Made by a program: the position numbers and the translations under genes. DNA of 64,000 nt from NCBI RefSeq assembly GCF_013523125.1, contig NZ_JAAMQJ010000020.1, positions 1 through 64,000 on the forward strand, in the 5' to 3' direction. Source of the stretch: Pseudomonas entomophila (GTDB lineage Bacteria; Pseudomonadota; Gammaproteobacteria; Pseudomonadales; Pseudomonadaceae). Position 1 is the stretch's first letter, and every line of letters begins with the position of its first letter. The notes under the pieces were generated by a model. It saw only the letters and a program-made list of their open reading frames with translations. It made no database searches and was not told where the DNA came from. This document shows positions 15,268 to 25,839 of the stretch, one piece after another.

Positions 15268-17748
15268 TCAGAAGTCATACGCCAGTTTCGTGTACCAATA
15301 CCCACCTCCTGGATGAAGCGGCGAGTTGCCATAGGCTGCCTGGTTGCCGTTGGGGTTGTACACGCCGTGCTTGTCCGGGCGCACGTCGAACAGGTTGGTC
15401 CCCCCCAGACTCACGGTCAGGCTGTCGAACAGCAGATAGGACAGGTCCAGATCGGTGATCCACTTGGCGCCGAAGCGGCGGTCCTGGGCCGGGTTCTGCT
15501 GCCAGGTCTCGACCTTGCCGTAGCGGGTCGCCTGCAAGGTGCCCGTGAAGTTGCCGAGCGTCCATTGCCCGCCCAGCACCCATTTGGTCTGGGGCAGGGC
15601 TGCCACCAGGTCGCCCTCTCGACCATGGCCCACCACCTGCAGACCGGCATCGGCCAACCCCTGGGGCGTGCTGCGTGTGCCACGCACGGTGGTCTTGTTC
15701 CAGTTGAAGCCCAGTATCCAGCGCACCTCGCCGAACGCACCGAACGTGCTGGTGTGGTCGCCTACCAGGTCGAGTCCGCGGGTGCGCGTGTCGAAGGCAT
15801 TGGTGTAGTAGTTGATCCAGGTCGCGCGGGCCAGCCCCAACCCAGCGAGCACATCGCCCACCGCGCCGCTGCCCCCGCGTCGGTCATAGAGGTTCTCGGT
15901 CAGCAGGATACGATCATCGATGTCGATCACATAGGCGTCGAGGGTCACGCTGGTGCGCCGGGCCGGCTGCCAGGTCAGGCCCAGGCCGGCATTGCGCGAT
16001 TTCTCCGGGTCCAGGGTATCGCCGCCGAACGCCTGCGCGGCGGCGCTGCCCGGGGCCACGGTGCGGCGCAGGGCCGGCACCACGTTGCCGTTGGCGTCCA
16101 GCGCGGTGCGGTTGTCGCTGACGGTATAACCGGTCTGGGTCAGCGACGGCGCGCGCAGGCCGCTGCCCAGCGTGCCGCGCACGGCGACGGTGTCGGTCAA
16201 GGCATAGCGTGAGTTGAGCTTGAAGCTGGCGGCGCGCCCGGTGTCGTCGCCGTAATGCTCCAATCGCGCGGCACCGCCCAGGTACCAGCGTGGCGTCAGG
16301 TCCAGGCCCAACCCGACATACGCGGCGTAGACGTTGCGCTGCACATCGGCTTCGTCTTCGGGGCGGATCGTCAAGGCTGCCTGGGCACCGACTGCGGTCT
16401 GGCCGTTGGCCAAGGCGTATAACGGGTTGGGACGGCCATCGGCCAGCGTCGCCGGGTAGGTGTAGGGGCCGATGCCATAGGCGATGGGGTCACCGGCAAA
16501 GGTGCGAAAACGCTCCCAGCGGTGCTCCAGGCCCGCCGAGACATGGGTCGGCACCGCCAGGCCGAACAGACCGTCGAAGGTGCGGCGCAGGTCGAGGTTG
16601 TTCACCCACTGGTCGAATTGCAAGGTGGCCAGGTCGTCGAACGAGGTCGGCGATGCCGGCCCGTAGGTGGGGTTGAGGGTCAGGTCACTGGACTGCTGGT
16701 TCTTGTTGCGTCCGTAGCTGGTGGACAGGTCCCAGTCCCAGCGATCGGCCGCCCCCCGGGCCCCGAGCAGCCATTGGTAATCGGTGTCCTTGAGGTTGTT
16801 GAGCGGATAGTAGCCGTCGGGGAACACCTCGGGGATCGAGGCGTTGCTGTTGGGCAGGCGGTAGTTGTTGTAGGCCTCGAGCTTTCGCTCGGCATAGGTG
16901 GCGAACGAGTACAGACTCAGGTCGTCGCTCAGCGGCAGTTCGGCGTTGTAGCCCAGGTTGAACGCTCGCAGGTCCGGGTCGCCGTTCTTGACTGCACGGT
17001 GGTCCCAGGCGGCCTGGCGATCGTCTTCGAAGTAGGCGCGATAGCCGGGGTCGGCCTTGTCGATCCAGTTCGCGGCGCCACGCTTGCGCGCCTCGCCCGA
17101 GAGGTGCAGGAAGCCGCCGTCGCCGAGGGCGAAGCCCTGGTCACCGGCCAGTTTCAGGGTCTCGCCCTGGCCGCTGTAGAGCTGGCCATAGCTGCTTTCG
17201 TAATGGCCGCCGGTGTCAGCGTCCTTGAGGATGACGTTGATCACCCCGGCCACGGCATCGGCACCGTACTGCGCAGCGGCGCTGTCCTTGAGCACCTCGA
17301 TGTGCGAGACCGCACTGACCGGAATCATGTCGATGTCGACCGCGTTGGCGCCGCTGTTGTCGGTGGAGCCGCTGGCCGGCAGGGCGCTGTTGTGGCGACG
17401 CTTGCCGTTGACCAGCACCAGGGTGTAGGCCGGCCCCAGGCTGCGATTGCTCAGCGGCCGCACGCCGGACTGGAAACCGGCGATGTTGGTGCCGAAGTTG
17501 AACGACGGCAGCAGCTTGGCGATGGCCTCGGACAATTCGGCACGGCCGGCGCGCAGCAGTTGCTCGTTGCTGATCACGTCGATCGGGGTCGGGCTGTCGA
17601 CCACCGTGCGTTGGCTGGCCCGTGCACCGGTGCTGCTGGAGGTCACCGTGATCGTTTCCAGGCGCGGTTCTGCAGGTAAGGGCGCCGCGTTGGCCATGGG
17701 GGGCAACAGGCAGGCCAGGGGCAGGGCGATGAAAGGGATTCTAGACAT
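15268..17748 (-). CDS. TonB-dependent outer-membrane receptor
   Basis: An 826-residue TonB-dependent receptor. Seen: signal peptide (1 to about 24, ending MANAAP), a likely TonB box in LETITVTSSS, a plug domain with DSPTPIDVISNEQLL and LVLVNGKRRH, and a C-terminal strand ending WYTKLAYDF with the terminal Phe typical of outer-membrane barrels. Of two adjacent ATGs I chose 17748, since GAGG lies 5 bases before it. Flanked by a sulfonate-type monooxygenase and a peptide-type ABC transporter with another monooxygenase, it probably imports a bulky organosulfur compound rather than iron; this is inference from context. Confidence 0.88.
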   Translation of the reverse strand: MSRIPFIALPLACLLPPMANAAPLPAEPRLETITVTSSSTGARASQRTVVDSPTPIDVISNEQLLRAGRAELSEAIAKLLPSFNFGTNIAGFQSGVRPLSNRSLGPAYTLVLVNGKRRHNSALPASGSTDNSGANAVDIDMIPVSAVSHIEVLKDSAAAQYGADAVAGVINVILKDADTGGHYESSYGQLYSGQGETLKLAGDQGFALGDGGFLHLSGEARKRGAANWIDKADPGYRAYFEDDRQAAWDHRAVKNGDPDLRAFNLGYNAELPLSDDLSLYSFATYAERKLEAYNNYRLPNSNASIPEVFPDGYYPLNNLKDTDYQWLLGARGAADRWDWDLSTSYGRNKNQQSSDLTLNPTYGPASPTSFDDLATLQFDQWVNNLDLRRTFDGLFGLAVPTHVSAGLEHRWERFRTFAGDPIAYGIGPYTYPATLADGRPNPLYALANGQTAVGAQAALTIRPEDEADVQRNVYAAYVGLGLDLTPRWYLGGAARLEHYGDDTGRAASFKLNSRYALTDTVAVRGTLGSGLRAPSLTQTGYTVSDNRTALDANGNVVPALRRTVAPGSAAAQAFGGDTLDPEKSRNAGLGLTWQPARRTSVTLDAYVIDIDDRILLTENLYDRRGGSGAVGDVLAGLGLARATWINYYTNAFDTRTRGLDLVGDHTSTFGAFGEVRWILGFNWNKTTVRGTRSTPQGLADAGLQVVGHGREGDLVAALPQTKWVLGGQWTLGNFTGTLQATRYGKVETWQQNPAQDRRFGAKWITDLDLSYLLFDSLTVSLGGTNLFDVRPDKHGVYNPNGNQAAYGNSPLHPGGGYWYTKLAYDF

Positions 17749-18153
17749 CATGTCCTCGAAGCGTACGTGCGCGTAGGGGCACCTGGCCGGGTAGGCCACG
17801 TGGTGGGGGTTCGAAAAAGTGTCGAAGATGGCCCAGGCATCATTCGCTTTGCCTGGGCACCCCTGTCCGCCCAGTACGCCGGGTCGTCGTTCAAGGGCTG
17901 CGATGCAGCCCATCGCGGGCAAACCCGCACAGGTGCCGAGGCTGCCTGTGCGGGCGCAGCATCGAAACCAATCCTTCAGAAAGGACAGGAACCTCTTCCC
18001 GCTTCAGCCCATGCCTTACCTCGCTCTTGCAGACGGGCATGGCCTGCTGTGGGAGAGCTAATCCATACCTCACCCCGGTGGTGCAGACGGCATGGCCCCC
18101 TGTGGGGGCTTGCCCGCGATAGCGCCCGTGCAGGCGCTCCAATGCGAAGGGCG
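17749..18153. other. Intergenic region with REP-type elements
   Basis: About 400 bases between the TonB receptor and the second monooxygenase, both leftward. It holds an inverted pair of REP-like cores (catcgcgggcaaacccgcac near 17911 and gggggcttgcccgcgatagc near 18103). A receptor promoter is expected here, but no clear box stands out. Confidence 0.5.
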
Positions 18154-19488
18154 TCAGGCCACCGCCGCCTGCTCGCGCCGCAGTGTGTTGCGGTTGGTCG
18201 GCACGCTCAGGCCGAAGCTGTCGCGCAGGGTCTGGCCGGTGTACTCGCTGCGCATCAAGCCGCGCGCCTGCAGCAAGGGGACCACCAGCTCCGTGAAGTA
18301 CTGCAGCCCATCGGGCAGCAGCGAGTTGATGATGAAGCCATCGGCGGCCCCGTCCTCGAACCAGTCCTGCAGCGCATTGGCGACCTGCTCGGGCGTGCCG
18401 GTGAAGTCCCGGCGCGGGCGCGAGAAGCGCAGCGCCAGTTCGCGCAGGCTCAGGCCTTCGTCGCGGGCCAGTTGCTTGAGCTGATCGGACGTCCCCTTGT
18501 GGCTGTTGTCGCCCAGCGTGCCCAGGTCGGGGAACGGGGCATCCAGGTCGTGCTGGCTGAAGTCGTAGTCATTGAAAGGTCGGCCCAGGGCGACCAGGGC
18601 ATCCTCGATGCTCACCAGCTCGACCGCCTGTTGATAGCGGCGCTCGACCTCGGCCTCGTCCCGGCCGACGATGGGACGGATGCCCGGCAGGATGAACAGC
18701 TGGTCCGGGTCCCGGCCATGGGCGGCGGCGCGCTGTTTCAGGTCGCGGTAGTAGGCACGGGCATCGCTGAACGACTCCGGGTTGACGAAGATCGCGTCAG
18801 CGTTCTGGGCCGCGAAGGTACGCCCGTCCTCCGACACGCCGGCCTGGAAGATCAGCGGCTGACCCTGGGGCGAGCGCTGGATGTTCAGCGGCCCCTTGAC
18901 CTTGAAGAACTCGCCCTGGTGGCCCAGGGTGTGCAGCTTGGCCGGGTCGAAGAACTCGCCGGTCTGCTTGTCGCGGGTGAAGGCGTCGTCCTCCCACGAA
19001 TCCCACAGGCCCTGGACCACCTCGACATGCTCGCGGGCGATGCGATAGCGCACGGCATGGGGCGGGTGCTCGGCCTTGCCGAAGTTGTCGGCCGTGCCCG
19101 AGAGCCAGGAGGTGACCACGTTCCAGCCGGCACGGCCGCCGCTGATCAGGTCCAGCGAGGCGAACTGGCGGGCGACCTGGAAGGGCTCGCTGTAGCTGAC
19201 CGTGACCGTCGCCACCAGGCCGATGTGAGACGTGACCGCCGCCAGCGCCGACAGGATCGTCAACGGCTCGAAGCGATTGAGGTAGTGCGGGCTGGAACGC
19301 GCATGGATGTGCAGGCTGTCGGCGATGAAGGCGAAGTCGAACTTGGCCCCTTCGGCCAACAGTGCCTGCTGCTTGTAGAAGCCGAAGTTCACACTGGCAT
19401 CGGCCAGCGCCTCTGGGTGACGCCATTCGCCCCAGCCGTGGCCGACTCCATGGATCATCGCGCCCAGGTGGATCTGTCGTTTACTCAT
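18154..19488 (-). CDS. FMNH2-dependent monooxygenase, NtaA/DmoA family (second copy)
   Basis: A 444-residue luciferase-like monooxygenase starting [19 protein letters not shown]. Seen: [51 protein letters not shown] and [13 protein letters not shown], shared with the copy at 13556. It can start on its own at 19488, with caggagag about 8 bases upstream. However, the preceding ABC ATPase gene has no stop and reads into this gene in the same frame, so a fusion product is also possible. It is expected to use reduced FMN to split an organosulfur or amine bond after import by the transporter encoded with it. Confidence 0.88.
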   Translation of the reverse strand: MSKRQIHLGAMIHGVGHGWGEWRHPEALADASVNFGFYKQQALLAEGAKFDFAFIADSLHIHARSSPHYLNRFEPLTILSALAAVTSHIGLVATVTVSYSEPFQVARQFASLDLISGGRAGWNVVTSWLSGTADNFGKAEHPPHAVRYRIAREHVEVVQGLWDSWEDDAFTRDKQTGEFFDPAKLHTLGHQGEFFKVKGPLNIQRSPQGQPLIFQAGVSEDGRTFAAQNADAIFVNPESFSDARAYYRDLKQRAAAHGRDPDQLFILPGIRPIVGRDEAEVERRYQQAVELVSIEDALVALGRPFNDYDFSQHDLDAPFPDLGTLGDNSHKGTSDQLKQLARDEGLSLRELALRFSRPRRDFTGTPEQVANALQDWFEDGAADGFIINSLLPDGLQYFTELVVPLLQARGLMRSEYTGQTLRDSFGLSVPTNRNTLRREQAAVA

Positions 19489-21174
19489 GCTCGGTCTCTC
19501 CTGATGATGAGCGTGTCGGTGTGCGCCGCCGTGAAGGGCCGCGCGTCTTTCGTCAAATCGCCACGGCAGCACGCGCCGTGAATGCCCGGGTATCGCCGCG
19601 ATCAGTTCGCGCGTGTAGGTGCTGTTCGGCTGACTGAGCACCTGCAGCGCCGGCCCTTGCTCGACCACCTGGCCACGGCGCAGCACCACCATCTGGTCGG
19701 CCATGCTCGCCACCACCGCCAGGTCGTGGGAGACCAGCACGTACGCCATGCCCAGGGTGTGTTGCAGGGTTTCCAGCAAGGCGAGGATCTGCGCCTGCAC
19801 CGACACGTCCAGGGCACTGACCGGCTCGTCGAGCAGCAATACATCGGGCTCCAATGCCAGGGCCCGGGCGATCGCCACCCGCTGACGCTGGCCGCCCGAC
19901 AACTCGTGCGGCAGTCGGTCGAGCAGGTGCACGGGCAGTTGCACCTGGGTAATCAGTGTCTGGGCCCGATGCACCAGGGCCTGGCCCTTGAGCAGGCCGA
20001 ACGCGACCAGCGGCTCGACGATGCTGTCGAATACGGTGAAGCGCGGATCGAGCGCGGCGAACGGGTTCTGCTGGACCAGCTGGATGCGCCGGCGCAGGGG
20101 CTGCAACTGTCGCCAGCTGCGGGTGCCGACATCGACGCCGGCAAACGTCACCTGGCCCTGGCTGGGCGTCTCCAGGCCCAGGGCCAGACGCAGCGCCGTG
20201 CTCTTGCCTGACCCCGATTCACCGACGAGGGCCACGGTCTGCCCGGCGTGCACCACCAGACTCAGGTCATGCAGGGCCGTGAAGGGCTCGGCCCGGCCTG
20301 GCACGGCGAAGCGCTTGCCGACCGCCTGCAGATGCAGTAGCGGTGCTGCCTGGCCAGTCGGCGCGCCTGGCCGGCGGCGCGGCACGAAAGCCGGGGCTGC
20401 CGCGAGCAGGTCGCGTGTGTAAGGCTGCCGGCTGCCCCAGAGGATCTGCCGCGGCGTGGCCTGTTCGATCAGTTGGCCATGCCTCATCACCAGCAGGCGG
20501 TCAGCGCGGTCGCAGGCCATGCCCAGGTCATGGGTGATGATCAGCAGCGAGAGGCCGCGCTCGGCCACCAGCGCTTGCAGGTGATCGAGGACGCGCCGCT
20601 GTACGGTCACGTCCAGCGCGCTGGTGGGCTCGTCGGCGATCAGCACCTTGGGCTCGCCCGCCAAGGCGATGGCGATCAGCACGCGTTGGCGCATGCCGCC
20701 GGACAGCTCATGGGGGTACTGGCGTGCACGCAGTGCCGGGTCGTCGAGACCGACCTGGGCCAGCAACCCCTGCACCTCGACCTGGAGCCCGGCGAAGCGT
20801 CGGCCGCGGGCCAGCACCAGGGCCTCGGCGATCTGCTGACCGATACGCAGCGTCGGGTTGAGGCTGACCATCGGATCCTGCGGTACCAGGCCCAGGGTCC
20901 GTCCGCGCACCTGGCGGCGTGACCGTTCGGTGGCCTGAGCCATGTCGGTCCCTTCGACCCACAGCTCACCGTGGTCGATGCGGGCAGCGTCCGGCAACAG
21001 CCCGAGCAGGGCGTGCGCCAAGGTCGATTTGCCCGAGCCGGACTCGCCGACGATGGCCAGGGTCTCACCCCGCGCCAGGCTGAACGACAACCCGCGCACG
21101 GCTTGAGTGCGTGCCCCGGCGGCGGTGTAGCTGATGCTCAGGTCGCGCACGTCGATCACAGGGGAAGGGGTCAT
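18154..21174 (-). CDS. Dual-domain peptide-type ABC ATPase, open in frame into the monooxygenase
   Basis: The ATPase part (codons 1-562, 21174-19489) has two ABC domains like DppDF or GsiA fused. Domain 1 has Walker [10 protein letters not shown], signature LSGGMRQR and Walker [13 protein letters not shown]; domain 2 has [17 protein letters not shown] and [12 protein letters not shown]. After the usual end region ([12 protein letters not shown]) about 30 more codons, rich in Arg and His, continue without a stop to the monooxygenase ATG, giving one 1006-codon frame. A TGA occurs at 19555-19553 in another frame, so a small indel could have removed the natural stop. The ATG at 21174 overlaps the permease stop by 4 bases. 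It should energise uptake through the two permeases upstream. Confidence 0.8.
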   Translation of the reverse strand: MTPSPVIDVRDLSISYTAAGARTQAVRGLSFSLARGETLAIVGESGSGKSTLAHALLGLLPDAARIDHGELWVEGTDMAQATERSRRQVRGRTLGLVPQDPMVSLNPTLRIGQQIAEALVLARGRRFAGLQVEVQGLLAQVGLDDPALRARQYPHELSGGMRQRVLIAIALAGEPKVLIADEPTSALDVTVQRRVLDHLQALVAERGLSLLIITHDLGMACDRADRLLVMRHGQLIEQATPRQILWGSRQPYTRDLLAAAPAFVPRRRPGAPTGQAAPLLHLQAVGKRFAVPGRAEPFTALHDLSLVVHAGQTVALVGESGSGKSTALRLALGLETPSQGQVTFAGVDVGTRSWRQLQPLRRRIQLVQQNPFAALDPRFTVFDSIVEPLVAFGLLKGQALVHRAQTLITQVQLPVHLLDRLPHELSGGQRQRVAIARALALEPDVLLLDEPVSALDVSVQAQILALLETLQHTLGMAYVLVSHDLAVVASMADQMVVLRRGQVVEQGPALQVLSQPNSTYTRELIAAIPGHSRRVLPWRFDERRAALHGGAHRHAHHQERPSMSKRQIHLGAMIHGVGHGWGEWRHPEALADASVNFGFYKQQALLAEGAKFDFAFIADSLHIHARSSPHYLNRFEPLTILSALAAVTSHIGLVATVTVSYSEPFQVARQFASLDLISGGRAGWNVVTSWLSGTADNFGKAEHPPHAVRYRIAREHVEVVQGLWDSWEDDAFTRDKQTGEFFDPAKLHTLGHQGEFFKVKGPLNIQRSPQGQPLIFQAGVSEDGRTFAAQNADAIFVNPESFSDARAYYRDLKQRAAAHGRDPDQLFILPGIRPIVGRDEAEVERRYQQAVELVSIEDALVALGRPFNDYDFSQHDLDAPFPDLGTLGDNSHKGTSDQLKQLARDEGLSLRELALRFSRPRRDFTGTPEQVANALQDWFEDGAADGFIINSLLPDGLQYFTELVVPLLQARGLMRSEYTGQTLRDSFGLSVPTNRNTLRREQAAVA

Positions 21175-22085
21175 CGAGCAGGCTCCTCGGCGCTGCGCGC
21201 CAGGTGATTGAGGCTGAACACCACGGCCACCAGGAACAGCCCCGGCAACAGGGAGACCCACGGGGCCGTGATCAGGAAATGACGGCCGTTGGCGATCAGC
21301 GTGCCCCATTCCGCCGCAGGGGGTGCGGCGCCGAAGCCCAGGAAGCTCAGCCCGGCGGCAGCGAGGATGGCCGCGCCGACATCCAGGGTGGCGAGCACGG
21401 CCACCGGCCCCCAGGCGTTGGGCAGGACGTGGCGCAGCAGCGTGCGCGTCCAGCTGGCGCCGCCCAAGCGTGCGGCCTCGACGTAAGGCAGGGTCTTGAC
21501 GCGCAGCACCTCGGCGCGGGTGGTGCGGGCAAAGCCTGGGATCAGGCCTATCCCCACGGCGACCGCCACCGGCCCCGTGCCAAAGCCGATCGCGGTGACG
21601 ATGGCCAGGGCCAGCAGCAGGCCGGGCAGGGCCAGCAGCACGTCGACCAGGCGCATCAGCAGCGCGTCCACTCGGCCACCGGCAAAGCCGGCCAGCACCC
21701 CCAGGCTCAGGCCGCCGGCCAGGGCGATGGCCACGGCCAGCAGCGCGGCCAGCATCGACAGGCGCGCGCCGTAGACCACGCGGGTGTACAGGTCACGGCC
21801 CAGTTCGTCGGTGCCGAACCAGTGGGCCAGGCTCGGCGCGCTCAGCTTGTCGGCCGGCGAGGTGGCATAGGGGTCGAAGCCGGTCAGCAGCGACGGCGCC
21901 AGCGCCGCGAGCAGGGCGAACGCCAGGATCAGCAGCGCCAGGCTGAAACCCGGCCGGCGTAGCAACGGAACCAGCCGTTGCTGCCAGCGTTGCCGACGCG
22001 AGCGCGGCGTCCAGCCCGTGGCGGCGCGCGCCGGGTCATAGGTGGCCGAGGCACTGAGGGTAGGCAATGGCATATCGACGATCAT
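21171..22085 (-). CDS. ABC transporter permease, DppC-type
   Basis: A 304-residue inner-membrane permease of the peptide/nickel class. Seen: an N-terminal basic region, a first membrane helix after residue 46, the [19 protein letters not shown] segment typical of DppC/OppC, and an EAA loop ([25 protein letters not shown]). It overlaps the ATPase ATG by 4 bases and starts one base after the DppB-type stop, so the four transporter genes are one tight operon. Confidence 0.9.
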   Translation of the reverse strand: MIVDMPLPTLSASATYDPARAATGWTPRSRRQRWQQRLVPLLRRPGFSLALLILAFALLAALAPSLLTGFDPYATSPADKLSAPSLAHWFGTDELGRDLYTRVVYGARLSMLAALLAVAIALAGGLSLGVLAGFAGGRVDALLMRLVDVLLALPGLLLALAIVTAIGFGTGPVAVAVGIGLIPGFARTTRAEVLRVKTLPYVEAARLGGASWTRTLLRHVLPNAWGPVAVLATLDVGAAILAAAGLSFLGFGAAPPAAEWGTLIANGRHFLITAPWVSLLPGLFLVAVVFSLNHLARSAEEPAR

Positions 22086-22086
22086 C

Positions 22087-23037
22087 TCAGGTCACCTTGG
22101 TCATGTGGGTGATGCGGGGGTCGAGGCGGGGGTAGAGCAGGTCGACCAGCAGGTTCACCGCCACGAAGGCGGCGGCGGCGACCGCGACGATCGCCAGCAC
22201 CACGGGAATGTCCTGGCGCAGCACGGCCTCCTGGGCCAGACGGCCGACGCCGTTGCGTGAGTAGATGGTCTCGACCAGCACGGCGCCGGATACCGTGTTG
22301 CCCACCTGCAAGCCGATCAGGGTCAACAGCGGCAGGGCAGCATTGCGCAGGCCGTGGCGCGCCTGCACCTGGGCCCGGCTCAGGCCCTTGGCGAAGGCGG
22401 TGGTGATGTAGGGCGCCTGCCAGACGTCCTGGAAACCCCGTTGCAGCACCTGGGCGTACAGCGCGGCACTCGGAATCGCGAGGGTGATTGCGGGCAGCAC
22501 CAGGTTGTCGAGGCCCTGGCTGCCGGTGGCCGGGAACCAGCCCAAGGCGAAGGCGAAGACCTGGATCAACAGCAACCCGACCCAGAACACCGGCACGGAA
22601 AACCCCAGGGCCGGCAGGCGCGTCAGGGCGACCTTCAAGGGCCGCCACTGCACGTAGGCGATCAGGCAGGCCAGGCCGACCCCGGCCAGCAAGGACAGGA
22701 CGATGGCGGCACCCGCCAGGGCCAGGGTCTGCGGCAGGCGCTCGGCCAACAGCGCGGTGACCGGTCGCCCCAGCGACAGCGATTGCCCCAGGTCACCGTG
22801 CAAGGCTCGCCAGAGCAGGTCGGCGTACTGCTCGAACAGCCCTTTGTCCAGCCCGTAGTAGGCCCGTGCCTTGGCCAGGTCTTCGGGCGACAGGCCGTCG
22901 GCTTCCAGGCCCGAGGCACTGAGCATGATCGCCAGGGTGTCGCCGGGCAGCAGGTAAAGGATGAAGTAGGTGATGGTGTAGGCCCCCCACAGCACCAGCA
23001 GGGCCTGACCGACGCGACCGGCCAAATAGCGCTTCAT
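22087..23037 (-). CDS. ABC transporter permease, DppB-type
   Basis: A 316-residue permease of the peptide class. Seen: MKRYLAGRVGQALLVLWGAYTIT at the start with the first membrane helix, the LGQSLSLGRPV loop, five or six further hydrophobic segments, and the ending LYPRLDPRITH typical of DppB/OppB. Its ATG overlaps the stop of the binding-protein gene by 4 bases. Confidence 0.9.
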   Translation of the reverse strand: MKRYLAGRVGQALLVLWGAYTITYFILYLLPGDTLAIMLSASGLEADGLSPEDLAKARAYYGLDKGLFEQYADLLWRALHGDLGQSLSLGRPVTALLAERLPQTLALAGAAIVLSLLAGVGLACLIAYVQWRPLKVALTRLPALGFSVPVFWVGLLLIQVFAFALGWFPATGSQGLDNLVLPAITLAIPSAALYAQVLQRGFQDVWQAPYITTAFAKGLSRAQVQARHGLRNAALPLLTLIGLQVGNTVSGAVLVETIYSRNGVGRLAQEAVLRQDIPVVLAIVAVAAAAFVAVNLLVDLLYPRLDPRITHMTKVT

Positions 23038-24653
23038 GGCTGCTCGACCTGGATGTCGCCGAGCAGGGCGAAGCCTTCGGCCGTCCAGCGGAAGTCCTTG
23101 ACCCGTGGCGCGGTGGCGGCCTGCCAGACCCGCTCGTACAGCGGGAAGGCAGAGGCCTCGTCGATCAGCAGGTCCTGCAACTGGCTGTAGGCCTGGGCTC
23201 GCTGGGGGTCGGCGGTGGCGGTCAGGCCGTCGTCGAACAGCGCCTGAGCCTTGGGCAGCACATCAGGGGTGTAGGCATTGGTGGCCAGCGTGGCGCTGTT
23301 GGCCGCGCGCGGGTCGAGGATGGTCTGCAGGATGATCGGGTCGGCGCGGGTCATGTAGGTGGAGGTCAGGTCATAGTTGCCCGAGGCATTGCCGGCCACC
23401 CATTCGGCACGGGTCAGCACGTTGAGTTTGAGGTCGATGCCGACCTGGCGCAGTTGGTCCTGCACCAGCACGTCGCCGGCGCTTTCGGCCGGGGTCAGGT
23501 TGTAACGCAGGGTCAGACGCTGGCCGTTCTTGTGCCGATAGCCGTCTTCGCCCTTGTGCCAGCCGGCCGCCTCGAGCAGCTGCTCGGCACCCCGGGGGTC
23601 GTAGGCCAATCTGTCGCGCTGCGGCTTGAAGTAGGGCGTGGTGGTGTCGTACACGCCGCTGACCACCGGGAACTGGTCATTGAACACGGTGTGCGCATAG
23701 CTCGTGCGGTCGATGGCCTTTTGCAGCGCCAGGCGTACCTGACGGTCGGCCAACAGACGCTGGCCACGGGTGTTGGGGTAGAGGTTCAGGGCCGGGCCGG
23801 GCAGCGAACGGCTCTGCAGCGTCGCACCCTTGGATTGCAGGAGCTGCACATCGACCTCCGAGAACGGATTGCGCGGCCAGAGGATGTCGGCCTTGCCTTG
23901 CAGGAACAGACCATTGCGCACGCTTTCCTCGGGGATGTAGCGGATCTCCACGGCATCCAGGTGCGCCGCGCCACGGTTGTGCACGTTGGCCGACGGCCAG
24001 GCGTAGTCGTCACGCCTGACCAGGCGCGCACCGACTTCCGGGGTGTAGTGCTCGAGGACGAACGGCCCGGTGCCGATGATCCGGCCCAACGATCGCTCCT
24101 GGGCCGTCAATGCGTAGCTGGCCGGGGCGAGGATCGCCAGGTTGGTGGTGGAGGTGGCCTGCAGGAAGCCGGCATTGGGCGTGGCCAGGACCAGGCGCAC
24201 GGTGAACGCATCGACCACGTCGGCATGGTCGTAGCCGGCCAGGTAGGTCGCGCCGAAGGTCGCGGGCAGCTGGGTGGCGAAGGCCTTGTTGCTGTCGAAG
24301 GCGGTCTTCACGGCCTGGGCATCGAAGCGTTCGCCATTGCTGAAGGTGACGTCCTGGCGCAGGTGGAAGGTGTAGCGCAAGCCATCGTCGCTGACCTCCC
24401 AGCGCGCTGCCAGCCAGGGGATGATGCGCCCGGTCTGCGGATCCTGGTCGGTGAGGGACTCGGCGACGTTGCGCAACAGCACGCGGTGCTCGAGCCAGTA
24501 CACCTGGAACGGGTCGAGGCTGACCAGGGTGGTGTTGTCACCCCAGAAGGCGATGTTGAGCGTGTTGCTGGCCGCGTGGTCGTCGGCCGGCGAGCAGGCG
24601 GTCAGCGCCCAGGCCAGGGCCCCGAGCGCGAACAGGCGGTGCAGTGTGGGCAT
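23034..24653 (-). CDS. ABC transporter substrate-binding lipoprotein, family 5
   Basis: A 539-residue peptide-class binding protein. Seen: a lipoprotein signal with lipobox LTAC (Cys about residue 19), then LNIAFWGDNTTLVSLDPF, PWLAARWEVSDDGLRYTFHLRQDV and FKPQRDRLAYDP segments as in DppA-type proteins. The ATG at 24653 has ggaagga about 8 bases upstream; an ATG further out lacks a signal peptide. It is the first gene of the transporter operon. With a monooxygenase at the operon's end the ligand is probably an organosulfur or related compound, not a nutritional dipeptide; that is inference. Confidence 0.9.
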   Translation of the reverse strand: MPTLHRLFALGALAWALTACSPADDHAASNTLNIAFWGDNTTLVSLDPFQVYWLEHRVLLRNVAESLTDQDPQTGRIIPWLAARWEVSDDGLRYTFHLRQDVTFSNGERFDAQAVKTAFDSNKAFATQLPATFGATYLAGYDHADVVDAFTVRLVLATPNAGFLQATSTTNLAILAPASYALTAQERSLGRIIGTGPFVLEHYTPEVGARLVRRDDYAWPSANVHNRGAAHLDAVEIRYIPEESVRNGLFLQGKADILWPRNPFSEVDVQLLQSKGATLQSRSLPGPALNLYPNTRGQRLLADRQVRLALQKAIDRTSYAHTVFNDQFPVVSGVYDTTTPYFKPQRDRLAYDPRGAEQLLEAAGWHKGEDGYRHKNGQRLTLRYNLTPAESAGDVLVQDQLRQVGIDLKLNVLTRAEWVAGNASGNYDLTSTYMTRADPIILQTILDPRAANSATLATNAYTPDVLPKAQALFDDGLTATADPQRAQAYSQLQDLLIDEASAFPLYERVWQAATAPRVKDFRWTAEGFALLGDIQVEQP

Positions 24654-24783
24654 GTCAGTATCCTTCCAGAGCAATGAGCGTGAGTGCTGGCACCGATCGC
24701 TTCATCGGTAAGTCCGTCTTGGGGTGGCGGGGATGCAACGGTTCTTTGTGCTTCAGCTCGGCGGGCAGCGTCTTTTCGAGGGC

Positions 24784-24900
24784 TGCATGGCAGCCCATCG
24801 CGGGCAAGCCCCCCCACAAGTTGACCCCACGGCCGATGGGCCAGAAAACGCCGCCGCTCTGGTGTGGGAGCGGGCTTGCCCGCGAAGCGATCGCCCAGGC
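24784..24900. repeat. Inverted REP pair
   Basis: The core catcgcgggcaagcccccccac near 24797 faces its inverse gtgtgggagcgggcttgccc near 24862 in the gap between the aldolase and transporter genes. It may separate the two transcription units or trim a common transcript. Confidence 0.7.
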
Positions 24901-24913
24901 GGCTTTGGTGACG

Positions 24914-25708
24914 TCAGCCCTGGTAATCACGCCCTTCGCGGTCCAGCTGGCGGATCAGCGCCGCCCAGTGCCGCTGGATGCCTTCCCCCTTGCCATCGGA
25001 AAACCGCTTCGACTGTTCATGCACCTTGGCGATGGCGGCGGGCGAGGCGTGCAGCAGTTGATCGGTGCCGCCGGCCTGGGCCGCGATCTGGATGTTGCAG
25101 GCTCGTTCCAGGCCGTGCAGTTCACGAAAGGCATGCTCCACGCTGATGCCGCCGGCGAGTAGCCCGTGGTTGCGCAGAATCAGCAGGTTGCGCTGGCCCA
25201 GGTTGGCGACCAGCCGCTGCTGCTCGTCCAGGTCCAGGGCGACGCCTTCGTAGTCGTGGTAGGCCACTCGACTGTAGTAGGCCAGGGCATGCTGGGAGAT
25301 CGGCAGCAGCCCCTGGCGCTGGGCAGAAACGGCCGCACCATCGCGGGTGTGGGTGTGCAGCACGGCTTCGAGGTCCGGGCGGGCGCGGTGGATGGCACTG
25401 TGGATCACGTAGCCGGCCTGGTTGATGCCCAGCCCCAGTGGGTCGTCGATGATCGTGCCATCGACGTCGACCTTGACCAGGTTCGACGCGGTGATCTCGT
25501 CGAACAGCAGGCCGAAGGCGTTGATCAGAAAGTGCTCGTGCGGCCCCGGCACTCGGGCCGAAAAGTGCGTGTAGATGTGGTCGGTCCAGCGAAACAGCGC
25601 GGCCAGGCGATAGGCAGCCGCCAGCTTGACCCGCACCGCCCATTCCTCAGGACTGACCCGGTCGCGAACGCTGGGGGACTCGGCAGTGACGGCAGACAAT
25701 GAACTCAT
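24914..25708 (-). CDS. Class II aldolase/adducin family protein
   Basis: A 264-residue class II aldolase/adducin fold protein, zinc-dependent. Seen: LAAAYRLAALFRWTDHIYTHFSARVPG at the N-terminus, FLINAFGLLFDEITASNLVKVD, the metal-binding LHTHTRDGAAV and RNHGLLAGG. The start at 25708 gives the family's length and has ggag 9 bases upstream. A second possible start at 25843 has an even stronger site (aaggagg) and overlaps the preceding stop; it would add 45 residues unlike the family or mark a leader peptide. It follows an SfnB-like gene, so it may process the desulfurised carbon product. Confidence 0.88.
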   Translation of the reverse strand: MSSLSAVTAESPSVRDRVSPEEWAVRVKLAAAYRLAALFRWTDHIYTHFSARVPGPHEHFLINAFGLLFDEITASNLVKVDVDGTIIDDPLGLGINQAGYVIHSAIHRARPDLEAVLHTHTRDGAAVSAQRQGLLPISQHALAYYSRVAYHDYEGVALDLDEQQRLVANLGQRNLLILRNHGLLAGGISVEHAFRELHGLERACNIQIAAQAGGTDQLLHASPAAIAKVHEQSKRFSDGKGEGIQRHWAALIRQLDREGRDYQG

Positions 25709-25839
25709 GGGGATACGCTCCAGGGATCGGTGGCTGCGCAGGTGATCGACCGGCAGGGTCGACGGCGTCCTTGCAGCCTGGAAATGAAAAGAAGAAAGGC
25801 CTGCGGCTTGCGCCTTGGCACCTGCGTCGAGTGTGGCGT

